5,039 nt of DNA, taken from positions 1 through 5,039 of the forward strand of contig QNBS01000198.1 in assembly GCA_003644175.1 (NCBI GenBank), read 5' to 3'. The stretch is from Planctomycetota bacterium. Lineage in GTDB: Bacteria > Planctomycetota > Phycisphaerae > Sedimentisphaerales > Anaerohalosphaeraceae. The translations under genes and the position numbers were made by a program. Below are positions 1 through 5,039 of the stretch, piece by piece (positions within the stretch are counted from its first letter, which is position 1; each line of letters begins with the position of its first letter). A model generated the notes under the pieces. It did not search any database. It saw only the letters and a program-made list of their open reading frames with translations, and was not told where the DNA came from.

Positions 1-93
1 CTTAAAAAAGAAGTTTGTGAATCCATCAGTCATATGCGTTCCCAACAATCACTATTACGATCTTTTTTCGAAAAGACTAAACTTAAATTATGA

Positions 94-183
94 GTCGTTC
101 CATTACTTACGCAAAGGTCAATAATAAGCAATTACAGATCGATTCCTCAGCTTGTAAGCATACAACACTCAATCGCCCAGGCA
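94..183 (+). pseudogene. Upstream in-frame extension of the helicase remnant with the NYRS motif
   Basis: These 30 codons are in the same frame as the helicase that follows and have no start codon with a ribosome site. They encode NYRS (130-141) followed by IPQLVSIQHSIAQA, which fits the NYRS segment at the beginning of the C-terminal RecA-like domain of UvrD helicases. The frame is closed immediately upstream by TGA at 91-93. In an intact helicase, motif III (GDxxQxIYxFRGA-like) should lie about 30-40 residues before NYRS, that is within bases 1-60; no frame there shows it. The gene is therefore broken here by a rearrangement, a frameshift or an assembly error. Confidence 0.5.
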
Positions 184-1143
184 TTGAACCCAGAAGCACT
201 ACAGTGTGTCTCTATGGTAGATGAACAATTTGATGGAGATGTGTGCCGTATTTGTGTCTGTGATGACGACACTATTGAGGCACAGTTTATTGGCGAGAAT
301 ATTTCACGATGGATTAGTGTTGATGGATTGCAGCCTAATGATATTTGCATACTCGTTCGTCAAACACCTCCGAGATATGCTGGGAAGCTTATTGATAAGT
401 TAGAAGAATTGGGGATTAAGGCAAGGATTGAATCAGAACTTCAGGATTTACTTGCTGAACCTATAACAAAGTTGCTGGTTTCACTGCTCAAACTTCTTGT
501 CCTGAAGAGGGCACCTGTCGATTGGAATAGTGTCGTTGATTTTCTGTCGGTTGCTAAAGGAGTTGATGATGGAGTTGCGGGCGACATTGAGAATGGTCTT
601 GGTGTTCTCCTTAAAGAGAAACGAAATGTATTAACAACAAATAGAAATTGGACAACTGAATCAGTGAAAGAACTTTTAGATATCCTGATTGGTTTTCTGG
701 GTTTGACAAATATTCAAAATACATTTAGACAATATGAGCAAGGTGCATATCTTCAAGGAGTAATAGACTCTATCGTTGGTCATTTAACAGATAGATTAAA
801 CACAATGCCTTGGGAAAGAACTATATATGATTTTGAGGGACATGATTCTATTCCAATAATGACGTTGCACAAAAGCAAGGGTCTTGAATTTCATACGGTT
901 GTCTTTATTGGTTTGGAAGATCAGGCCTTGTGGAATTATAACAGTAACCCTGACGAAGAGACTTGTGGCTTTTTCGTAGCATTTTCAAGGGCCAAAAAAC
1001 GAATGATTATGACAGCTTCATTATCAAGACCTGATCGATTTGGGCGTGTTAGAACTCAATCAATTGATACGGTGAAACCTTTATACGAATTATTGTCTCA
1101 AGCTGGAATAGAGCCGGAGAGAATCGGGACGAATTCGAACTGA
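184..1143 (+). CDS. UvrD-like superfamily 1 DNA helicase, C-terminal part (probably truncated remnant)
   Basis: This is the C-terminal half of a UvrD/Rep-type ATP-dependent DNA helicase. Counting from the TTG at 184, motif V is seen as TLHKSKGLEF (residues 227-236) and motif VI as FVAFSRAKKR (264-273, Arg269 being the usual ATP-sensing arginine); the region between residues 50 and 220 would hold the helical 2B-like part. The frame stays open upstream to base 94, and that stretch reads NYRSIPQLVSIQHSI, the conserved NYRS motif that precedes domain 2A, so coding homology starts before any usable start codon. An in-frame TGA lies at 91-93. No Walker A, DExx box or Q-GA motif III is visible, and neither TTG 184 nor ATG 214 has a ribosome site, so the reading frame is likely a 5'-truncated or frameshifted gene. 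The short motif V-VI spacing resembles small UvrD helicases of defence loci (GajB-like), which is inference. The base composition is clearly more AT-rich than in the genes to the right, suggesting transfer. Confidence 0.8.
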   Translation: MNPEALQCVSMVDEQFDGDVCRICVCDDDTIEAQFIGENISRWISVDGLQPNDICILVRQTPPRYAGKLIDKLEELGIKARIESELQDLLAEPITKLLVSLLKLLVLKRAPVDWNSVVDFLSVAKGVDDGVAGDIENGLGVLLKEKRNVLTTNRNWTTESVKELLDILIGFLGLTNIQNTFRQYEQGAYLQGVIDSIVGHLTDRLNTMPWERTIYDFEGHDSIPIMTLHKSKGLEFHTVVFIGLEDQALWNYNSNPDEETCGFFVAFSRAKKRMIMTASLSRPDRFGRVRTQSIDTVKPLYELLSQAGIEPERIGTNSN

Positions 1144-1144
1144 G

Positions 1145-1160
1145 TCCCGGCTCGCCGGGA
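1145..1160. repeat. GC-rich inverted repeat just after the helicase stop
   Basis: TCCCGG (1145-1150) and CCGGGA (1155-1160) form a perfect 6-bp stem around the loop CTCG, starting one base after the helicase stop codon. No T-run follows, so by itself it is not a standard intrinsic terminator, but it could block 3' exonucleases or act with the hairpin at 1229. Confidence 0.4.
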
Positions 1161-1228
1161 TTGAATGGCAAAGGGGGGGAGAGAATTAGTAGTAGATCAA
1201 AAGTCAAAGTGAAGAGTGCAAAGCTGTG

Positions 1229-1252
1229 GAAGCGCTTCGCTTTGTTTTTTTT
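1229..1252 (+). terminator. Probable intrinsic terminator of the helicase gene
   Basis: GAAGCG (1229-1234) pairs with CGCTTT (1238-1243, one G-U pair) around a CTT loop, and a run of eight T follows at 1245-1252. An alternative longer stem pairs CAAAGC (1219-1224) with GCTTTG (1239-1244). It lies about 85 bases after the helicase stop on the same strand, a reasonable position for Rho-independent termination. Confidence 0.55.
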
Positions 1253-1256
1253 CTGG

Positions 1257-1278
1257 ATTCCCGATCGGGGTCGGGAAT
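1257..1278. repeat. ATTCCCGA hairpin, dispersed-repeat type
   Basis: ATTCCCGA (1257-1264) and TCGGGAAT (1271-1278) form a perfect 8-bp stem around TCGGGG. The flanks (TGG before, GACA after) give the TGTCATTCCCG...CGGGAATCCA pattern of short palindromes scattered in many bacterial genomes. It directly follows the T-run of the terminator. Confidence 0.6.
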
Positions 1279-1327
1279 GACAGTGTGAGGGGGCGGTTGG
1301 GACTGTTCGGACGTGTCGGACTTTGAA

Positions 1328-1353
1328 CCCCCTGCGTTTGCAGGGGGCTAAAC
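1328..1353. repeat. C5/G5 hairpin repeat with TAAA tail, copy 1
   Basis: CCCCCTGC (1328-1335) and GCAGGGGG (1340-1347) form a perfect 8-bp stem with loop GTTT, followed by CTAAAC. It shares its architecture with the hairpin at 1526-1549: five C, a variable pair, a 4-base loop, five G, then a TAAA tail. Two copies with compensating stem changes (TGC/GCA here, AC/GT there) indicate a repeat family whose folded shape is kept. Confidence 0.65.
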
Positions 1354-1361
1354 GAATTTGA

Positions 1362-1385
1362 ATCGCTTGGCGATGGTGTTTAAAC
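1362..1385. repeat. Small hairpin ATCGC-TTG-GCGAT next to the palindrome GTTTAAAC
   Basis: ATCGC (1362-1366) and GCGAT (1370-1374) pair around TTG, and the 8-base palindrome GTTTAAAC occupies 1378-1385. Both lie between the C5/G5 hairpin and the TCGAG-type repeat and may be part of the same composite element. Confidence 0.3.
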
Positions 1386-1442
1386 AGGTCCCTCGACTTC
1401 GGCACGCTGCGCTTCGCTCCGCATTCCTTCGCTCGAGATGAC
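1386..1442. repeat. TCGAG-type dispersed repeat
   Basis: On the - strand this reads TCATCTCGAGCGAAGG, then GCGGAGCGAAGCGCAG, then GCCGAAGTCGAGGGACC. The block is built from short CGAAG/GCGAAGC units between a CTCGAG-containing end and a GTCGAGGGAC end. This matches the general form of intergenic repeats (ATCTCGAGCGAAG...GAAGTCGAGAGA) that I know from several bacterial phyla. It codes for nothing recognisable. Confidence 0.55.
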
Positions 1443-1454
1443 ACGCCTTCGGCG

Positions 1455-1486
1455 AGTGAGTAGTTAATAGTGAGTAGTGAGTAGAA
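1455..1486. repeat. Short TGAGTAG tandem array
   Basis: TGAGTAG occurs at 1457-1463, 1471-1477 and 1478-1484, with TTAATAG between the first two. Two of the copies sit inside AGTGAGTAG. It is a low-complexity, microsatellite-like stretch just after a small CGCC-TTC-GGCG hairpin (1444-1454). Confidence 0.55.
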
Positions 1487-1525
1487 GTGGCGGGAGGTCG
1501 GGGGCGTGTGGGTGGTGTGATCGGG

Positions 1526-1549
1526 CCCCCACTTCCGTGGGGGTTAAAT
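1526..1549. repeat. C5/G5 hairpin repeat with TAAA tail, copy 2
   Basis: CCCCCAC (1526-1532) and GTGGGGG (1537-1543) form a perfect 7-bp stem with loop TTCC, followed by TTAAAT. It is in the same orientation as the copy at 1328, with a different inner stem and loop but the same C5/G5 base and TAAA tail. Confidence 0.65.
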
Positions 1550-1552
1550 ATA

Positions 1553-1969
1553 GGGGCTGGCGGCGATTTATCGGCAGCAGGGAAAACGCGATAAGGCTGT
1601 GCAAGTGTATCAACGAGCGGCCGTACTTGAGATTGGAGCAACGGGCGTCAGAGAAGGACAATAGGCCGAAACGTTTGTGGCTGTATCGGAAGTTGCCAAC
1701 GGGCCGGAGGCGTTTCATATCAGAACACAAGACAAACTCCTGAATGATCCCCTGCCCGACGGTTTCGGTTTGTATGGGTTTTTCGGGCCAAAAAGGCGGA
1801 ATTTTCTTCCGGGGCGTTGTGCGGGAAGCCAAAACGTCTCCGGGCCGTTTTAATGTGAACGGCTCTGCCCGCCAGGTCGATGACCAAAATAATGGGCCAA
1901 CGATGTACGCTTTGTTGTACACATGGAAATTTAAACACGATTTGGGGTATTTACGAAAGGAAACAGAAA
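1553..1969. other. Intergenic stretch without a supported gene
   Basis: About 420 bases in which I find no convincing gene on either strand. Open frames exist on both strands, but the ones that span it begin inside the hairpin repeats or lack ribosome sites, and none resembles a family I know. A short inverted repeat TGTAC/GTACA (about 1904-1921, loop GCTTTGTT) lies roughly 50 bases before the signal-peptide frame at 1970 and could be an operator, with little support. It may contain decayed coding sequence. Confidence 0.4.
1955..1961 (+). promoter_or_regulatory. Ribosome binding site for the 1970 frame
   Basis: GAAAGGA, eight bases before the ATG at 1970. Its good sequence and spacing are the main reason to treat the short frame as genuinely translated, now or in the past. 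Confidence 0.5.
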
Positions 1970-2035
1970 ATGAAGAAGACATGTGTATTGATTCTGGCGA
2001 TTGGGACTACGGCACATCAAGTTTGGCGTTTATAA
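1970..2035 (+). CDS. 21-codon signal-peptide-like frame (truncated gene or leader peptide)
   Basis: The frame encodes a short peptide beginning MKKTCVLILAIGTTA, with a lysine-rich n-region followed by a hydrophobic core ending at small residues, as in a Sec signal peptide. It then stops at TAA (2033-2035) after HQVWRL. A ribosome site stands eight bases before the ATG. It ends 34 bases before the coiled-coil gene at 2070. It may be the stump of a secreted-protein gene whose body was deleted, or less likely a small translated leader for the downstream genes. It is too short to assign to a family. Confidence 0.4.
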   Translation: MKKTCVLILAIGTTAHQVWRL

Positions 2036-2053
2036 AAAAGCGTATTTTTATTT

Positions 2054-2061
2054 GAGAAAGG
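2054..2061 (+). promoter_or_regulatory. Ribosome binding site deciding the start at 2070
   Basis: GAGAAAGG lies eight bases before the ATG at 2070. The frame is open upstream to 2001 (in-frame ATG), but that start has no such site and overlaps the 1970 frame, so 2070 is preferred. Confidence 0.65.
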
Positions 2062-2069
2062 TGTTAATT

Positions 2070-2513
2070 ATGAGTGAACAGACAGAGAAACTGAAACACA
2101 CGGCCCAGGAGAAGCTTGAAAATGTCAGACAACAGCTTGACAAAGCAAAGGAGACTCTTGAAACGACATTCGATAAAACGAAATCCCAGGTAACACAGAA
2201 AATCCAGGAAGCAAAAGCGTCCCTGAATGAGACACGGGTGCAGGCCCGCAAGAATAAGGCCGGGTTCAAAGCGGAATTCAAAGAGCACAAGGATGAGTTT
2301 GTCGAAAAGATAGAGCACCTCAAGGAAGCGGCGGCGGCGAAACTCGAGGAAAGATCACAACATAAAGTAATTGCCGGCGCTGAAAAGGCCGAACGGCACG
2401 CCCAAATATGCATAGACAATGCGGTCGTCGCAATTGCAGAGGCTGAGCTTGCCTGTCTCGAGGCCTGCGAGGCGAGGATGGAAGCCGAAGAAGTCCTCGC
2501 CGGCGCCACATAA
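2070..2513 (+). CDS. Charged, helical coiled-coil protein, LEA-like, unknown function
   Basis: The product has 147 residues and I do not recognise a named family. Residues 1-95 are almost entirely Lys, Glu, Gln, Ala, Thr and Asp with regularly spaced Leu/Val/Phe, giving amphipathic helices (for example EKLENVRQQLDKAKETLE and AEFKEHKDEFVEKIEHLKEA). This looks like late-embryogenesis-abundant or apolipoprotein-type helical proteins and would be expected to form a coiled coil or bind surfaces or membranes. Residues 105-147 are more Ala-rich (AVVAIAEAELACLEACEA) and contain three cysteines, so this tail is probably a packed helical pair. There is no signal peptide and no membrane segment, so it is presumably cytoplasmic. 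It has a good ribosome site, and the glycine-zipper lipoprotein starts 63 bases after it on the same strand, so co-transcription is likely. A stress or envelope role is inferred from composition only. Confidence 0.75.
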   Translation: MSEQTEKLKHTAQEKLENVRQQLDKAKETLETTFDKTKSQVTQKIQEAKASLNETRVQARKNKAGFKAEFKEHKDEFVEKIEHLKEAAAAKLEERSQHKVIAGAEKAERHAQICIDNAVVAIAEAELACLEACEARMEAEEVLAGAT

Positions 2514-2563
2514 TCGAAATATGCAGACAATTTGATCAGGAATATGAGAACAAACTGCTTATG

Positions 2564-2570
2564 AAAGGAG
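2564..2570 (+). promoter_or_regulatory. Ribosome binding site of the lipoprotein gene
   Basis: AAAGGAG, six bases before the ATG at 2577. This is a near-ideal Shine-Dalgarno sequence. It supports the 2577 start although that gives an unusually long N-terminal region before the signal sequence. Confidence 0.65.
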
Positions 2571-2576
2571 CGTAAC

Positions 2577-3164
2577 ATGAAACGAAACGGGACAACACAA
2601 GCCCAAAGCATCGGCGGATATGGAATCATACATCTTCGACGGTGGTTCAAATGTCTTTTTGTGTCCCTGCTTGCGTTGGTTTTTGCGATCGCAGGCTGTG
2701 ACACACAGGCCAAGACGGGCACACTGGCGGGCGCCGGAATAGGCGCATTGGCAGGCCAGGCCATCGGCGGCAGTACCGGGGCGACACTGGCGGGCGCCGC
2801 CATCGGCGCAGGTGCAGGCTACATAATCGGCAACGAGGGGGACAAGAAGCGGGCGGCGGTCTACAACTATAACACCCCCACTCCGCTGACCGGCACCCGG
2901 TGGAAAGTCGCCAGGCTCGATATGGATGATCCGCCGATATATGATTCGATAACCGTCGAATTCAAACCCAACGGCGAGGTCGTTACGACCAGATACGAAC
3001 CCGGAGGCACAACGACCATAACAGAGGAGCGCTATCGGATCGTCGGCGACACGCTCATCATCAACAAGCCCGGCTATATCGTAAATGCAAAATACAGGAT
3101 ACAGGGCGGCAAAATGACCGTAACCGCACCTGAGTTCACGGCGGTTCTGCAGAAGATGGGCTGA
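2577..3164 (+). CDS. Glycine-zipper lipoprotein with beta-rich C-terminal domain
   Basis: This is a predicted 195-residue envelope lipoprotein. The n-region is long (residues 1-25, with RRWFK just before the core), the hydrophobic core covers 26-39, and a lipobox FAIAGC puts the lipidated cysteine at position 41. Residues 48-85 are a glycine zipper with GxxxG-type spacing (GTLAGAGIGALAGQAIGG, then TLAGAAIGAGAGYIIG), as in 17-kDa-antigen and OmpA-like glycine-zipper proteins; it could insert into or associate with a membrane. Residues 100-195 alternate hydrophobic and polar residues (LTGTRWKVARL, ITVEFKPNGEVVTTRY, DTLIINKPGYIV), suggesting a small lipocalin-like or META-like beta domain. The function is unknown. 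It follows the coiled-coil gene and may be co-transcribed with it. Asp42 follows the lipidated Cys, which in enterics means retention at the inner membrane, but that rule may not hold here. Confidence 0.8.
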   Translation: MKRNGTTQAQSIGGYGIIHLRRWFKCLFVSLLALVFAIAGCDTQAKTGTLAGAGIGALAGQAIGGSTGATLAGAAIGAGAGYIIGNEGDKKRAAVYNYNTPTPLTGTRWKVARLDMDDPPIYDSITVEFKPNGEVVTTRYEPGGTTTITEERYRIVGDTLIINKPGYIVNAKYRIQGGKMTVTAPEFTAVLQKMG

Positions 3165-3279
3165 TTGAAGAGGCCGCCGAATCGAGGTATTGGTTCAAGA
3201 GACCGAAGTAAAAACAGAGAGGCAGAGTTCGAGATTGAAAACCGAGAACCGTCCAATATGGTTTGTCATAACAGACGCG
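3165..3279. other. Convergent intergenic spacer
   Basis: The 115 bases between the lipoprotein stop and the nifS stop on the opposite strand are purine-rich on the + strand (for example AAGTAAAAACAGAGAGGCAG). I see no gene, no strong hairpin and no T-run, so the way these convergent genes are terminated is not evident. Confidence 0.5.
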
Positions 3280-4443
3280 TCAGGTTGTTACGAAAGGGCT
3301 CAGTTCGCGGAGGCGATTGACGATGGGGGCCATTTTTTCGATGACGAAATCGACCTCGTTTTGGGTGTTGTAGCGGCTGAGGCTGAAACGGATCGAGCCG
3401 TGGGCGGCGGTGAAGGGCACGCCCATGGCGCGCAGGACATGGGACGGCTCCAGCGATCCGCTGGTGCAGGCCGATCCGCTGCTGGCGCAGATGCCGAAAC
3501 GGTTGAGCATGAGAAGAATCGCCTCGCCCTCGATATACTCGAAGCTGATATTGGTGGTGTTGGGCAGGCGATTTTGGGTGTCGCCGTTGACCATGCTGTC
3601 TGGACATGTGGCGAGGATTCCCTTTTCGAGCCTGTCGCGCAGCTTTCGGATGCGTGTGTTTTCATCGTCGATATTTTCGCCGGCAAGTTGGCACGCCTTG
3701 CCAAGGGCGATGATGCCGGGGACATTTTCAGTGCCGGCCCTTCTGCCGGATTCCTGGTGGCCGCCCACCATAAACGGCGCCAGCCTGGTGCCCTTTCGCA
3801 CATAGAGAACGCCGACGCCCTTGGGGGCGTGGAGCTTATGGCCCGACAGGCTGAGCAGATCGATGGGCAGTTCGGCCAGGTTAATCGGAATCTTTCCCAC
3901 CGCCTGGACGGCGTCGGTATGAAACACGATGCCCTTTGATTTGACCATCGAGACAATTCGCTCGATCGGAAACACCGTGCCCGTTTCGTTGTTGGCGTAC
4001 ATGATCGAGGCGATGGCCGTATCTTCATTGAGACTGCTTTCGAGTTCGTCCAGGTTGAGCCTGCCGTTCTTATCGACGCTGATCTCGACAATGTTATAGC
4101 CGTGATGTTCCATCTCGCGACAGGTGCTCAATACCGCCGGGTGTTCAACGCGGGTGGTGACGACCGTGCGTTTGCCGCCGGCCATTTCGAGCGTGCCCTT
4201 GATCGCGGCGTTGTCGCTTTCGGTGCCGCAACTCGTGAAGATGATCTCTTCGGGCCGGCAGCCTAAAAGCGACGCAATGCGCTCCCTTGCCCGGCCGATC
4301 TTCTTGCCGACCTGTCCGCCGAACGAATGCATGCTGGATGGATTGCCGTAAAGCCGGCCCAGATACGGCGTCATCTCTTCTATCACTTCGCCGGCGACCC
4401 TGGTCGTGGCGTTATTGTCCATATATACGATGTCTGTGGTCAT
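3280..4443 (-). CDS. nifS: Cysteine desulfurase NifS
   Basis: This pyridoxal-phosphate enzyme converts L-cysteine to L-alanine and passes the sulfur as a persulfide to the scaffold NifU for Fe-S cluster assembly in the cytoplasm. The 387 residues match the family length. Visible landmarks are the N-terminal YMDNNATT (7-14), the PLP-stacking His101 in VEHPA, HTDAVQ (175-180) with Asp177 for the pyridine nitrogen, SGHKLHAPKG with the Schiff-base Lys203, and the RAGTEN loop (235-240). The catalytic Cys326 lies in SSGSACTSGSLEPSHVLRAMG, the short active-site loop of group I (NifS/IscS) enzymes. The start overlaps the nifU stop as ATGA (4443-4440), and AGAGGGGA (4457-4450) stands six bases before the ATG inside nifU, so translation is probably coupled. 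The neighbour NifU rather than IscU favours the name NifS over IscS. No key residue is missing. Confidence 0.95.
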   Translation of the reverse strand: MTTDIVYMDNNATTRVAGEVIEEMTPYLGRLYGNPSSMHSFGGQVGKKIGRARERIASLLGCRPEEIIFTSCGTESDNAAIKGTLEMAGGKRTVVTTRVEHPAVLSTCREMEHHGYNIVEISVDKNGRLNLDELESSLNEDTAIASIMYANNETGTVFPIERIVSMVKSKGIVFHTDAVQAVGKIPINLAELPIDLLSLSGHKLHAPKGVGVLYVRKGTRLAPFMVGGHQESGRRAGTENVPGIIALGKACQLAGENIDDENTRIRKLRDRLEKGILATCPDSMVNGDTQNRLPNTTNISFEYIEGEAILLMLNRFGICASSGSACTSGSLEPSHVLRAMGVPFTAAHGSIRFSLSRYNTQNEVDFVIEKMAPIVNRLRELSPFVTT

Positions 4444-5039
4444 TGTCCGTCCCCTCTGTGATCATGCTGCTGTCCAGCGGAGTCCTTATCTTCTTCGACA
4501 AAGAGTTCGTCGCCGACAAACTCCCTGAGCCCGGCCTCGACGACATCCCTCATGGTGACTTCGGCCATCTTGCAGCGGGCGCACATGCCCCTGAATGCAA
4601 CGATGACCTTGTCGCCTTCGACGTCGATCAGTTCCATATCACCGCCGTCGGCGCGGAGTTTCGGTCGAATCTGCTCGTTAACCGTCTGCTGGATGAGTTG
4701 AATCTTCTGGATATTGGTCAGCTTCCCGCCCCTGGCGGGCCGGCGCCTGCGATGCGTGTCGGCCTTGTCGCCCTGGATCTGTTCGATAATCTTTTCAATC
4801 TCGCCGCGGCAGCCGCCGCAGCCGCCGCCGGCCTTGCAGTAATTGGTCACCTGCTCAACGGTCGTCAGGTCGTTTTCACGAATGACCTTCTTTATCTCTT
4901 CGTCGGTAACGCCGAAACAGGTGCAGACAATCTTGCCTTCCTTTTCGTGCCTGACTTTGCCCTTATTGCGATAGTTTTCAATCGCCGCGGCCAGCGCCTC
5001 CTGGCCCATTACCGAGCAGTGCATCTTCTGTTCGGGAAG
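4440..5039 (-). CDS. nifU: Fe-S cluster scaffold NifU (5' end outside the window)
   Basis: NifU receives sulfur from NifS, assembles [2Fe-2S] and [4Fe-4S] clusters and delivers them to apo-proteins. Only the last 199 residues are in the window. They begin LPEQKMHCS, the end of the IscU-like N-terminal domain with its third scaffold cysteine, so the ATG at 5024-5022 is internal and not the start. Counting from that Met, the BFD-like [2Fe-2S] domain covers about 31-82 with Cys34, Cys36, Cys69 and Cys72 (CTCFG and GGGCGGC), the same spacing as the permanent cluster ligands known in Azotobacter NifU. After a basic linker (HRRRRPARGG) comes the C-terminal NifU domain (102-178) with the pair GMCARC (Cys148, Cys151), a second assembly site. 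The tail after residue 178 is short, polar and contains two His. The three-domain form is typical of NIF systems, including housekeeping ones in non-diazotrophs. It is cotranscribed with nifS. Confidence 0.95.
   Translation of the reverse strand, partial: LPEQKMHCSVMGQEALAAAIENYRNKGKVRHEKEGKIVCTCFGVTDEEIKKVIRENDLTTVEQVTNYCKAGGGCGGCRGEIEKIIEQIQGDKADTHRRRRPARGGKLTNIQKIQLIQQTVNEQIRPKLRADGGDMELIDVEGDKVIVAFRGMCARCKMAEVTMRDVVEAGLREFVGDELFVEEDKDSAGQQHDHRGDGQ
4450..4457 (-). promoter_or_regulatory. Ribosome binding site of nifS inside the nifU 3' end
   Basis: Reading the - strand, AGAGGGGA lies six bases before the nifS ATG. With the ATGA stop/start overlap this suggests translational coupling and a roughly matched supply of scaffold and desulfurase. 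Confidence 0.6.

Noticed and set aside
1049..1444. - strand open frame of 131 codons over the repeats
   Set aside because: It translates the dispersed repeats and the reverse of the helicase 3' end; low-complexity product without a start signal.
1257..1549. CRISPR array
   Set aside because: The hairpin repeats are only two, differ in stem and loop, are spaced about 200 bases apart, and no regular spacer pattern or cas gene is present.
1477..1743. + strand open frame of 88 codons
   Set aside because: The start lies in G-rich repeat sequence and the frame translates the C5/G5 hairpin (RAPTSVGVK). The later part (INERPYLRLEQRAS onward) looks more protein-like but matches nothing I know and has no ribosome site.
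1904..1921. Operator-like inverted repeat TGTAC...GTACA
   Set aside because: Only five paired bases with an 8-base loop and no recognisable promoter next to it; expected by chance in a window of this size.
1464..1982. - strand open frame of 172 codons across the spacer
   Set aside because: Its end runs through the C5/G5 hairpin and the TGAGTAG array, giving repetitive translation (LLTTHY), and no domain is recognisable.
2023..2053. Promoter directly before the coiled-coil gene (TTGGCG with TATTTT)
   Set aside because: The spacing between the two boxes is about 14 bases, too short for a standard sigma-70-type promoter, and the region is simply AT-rich.
1744..2055. + strand open frame of 103 codons
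   Set aside because: No ribosome site, no recognisable family, and it overlaps in another frame the better supported start at 1970.
2048..2803. Long - strand open frame of 251 codons
   Set aside because: It is the reverse of the coiled-coil and lipoprotein genes; its Ala/Ser/Cys-rich product is the mirror of Lys/Glu/Gly codons on the other strand, and it has no supported start.
3190..3939. Long + strand open frame of 249 codons
   Set aside because: It lies antisense to nifS over most of its length, in GC-rich codons, with a composition typical of a shadow frame and no family resemblance; nifS has all its catalytic motifs.

Overview
The window looks like part of a bacterial chromosome of moderate GC with an AT-rich, probably acquired patch at its left end. 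It carries a NIF-type nifU-nifS pair with no nitrogenase gene in view, and a repeat-rich spacer with several families of GC-rich hairpins. Together these are compatible with an anaerobic, non-diazotrophic lineage; a planctomycete of the Phycisphaerae type is my best guess from the general look of the spacer repeats. That guess is weak and rests on recognition, not on a marker gene.

Layout, left to right. Bases 1-1143 hold the C-terminal half of a UvrD-like superfamily 1 DNA helicase (+ strand), AT-rich and with no acceptable start signal. Homology-like sequence (an NYRS motif) runs upstream of the first usable start codon and then meets an in-frame stop at 91-93, so this is probably a truncated or frameshifted remnant of a defence- or repair-type helicase. 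A terminator-like hairpin with a T-run follows it at about 1229-1252. Bases 1144-1969 are an intergenic mosaic: at least two copies of a C5/G5 hairpin repeat followed by TAAA, a TTCCCGA/TCGGGAA hairpin, a TCGAG-type dispersed repeat and a short TGAGTAG tandem array. I see no convincing gene there. At 1970-2035 a well-positioned ribosome site leads into a 21-codon reading frame that looks like an isolated signal peptide.

From 2070 two genes run on the + strand, each with a strong ribosome site and 63 bases apart: a 147-residue, charged, helical/coiled-coil protein (LEA-like in composition) and a 195-residue lipoprotein with a glycine-zipper segment and a beta-rich C-terminal domain. They may form a small envelope or stress-related unit.

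From 5039 back to 3280, on the - strand, lie nifU (5' end cut by the window edge) and nifS, joined by a 4-base ATGA overlap. NifS removes sulfur from cysteine and NifU is the scaffold on which Fe-S clusters are built, so this is an iron-sulfur cluster assembly operon. It converges with the lipoprotein gene across a 115-base spacer without an obvious terminator.
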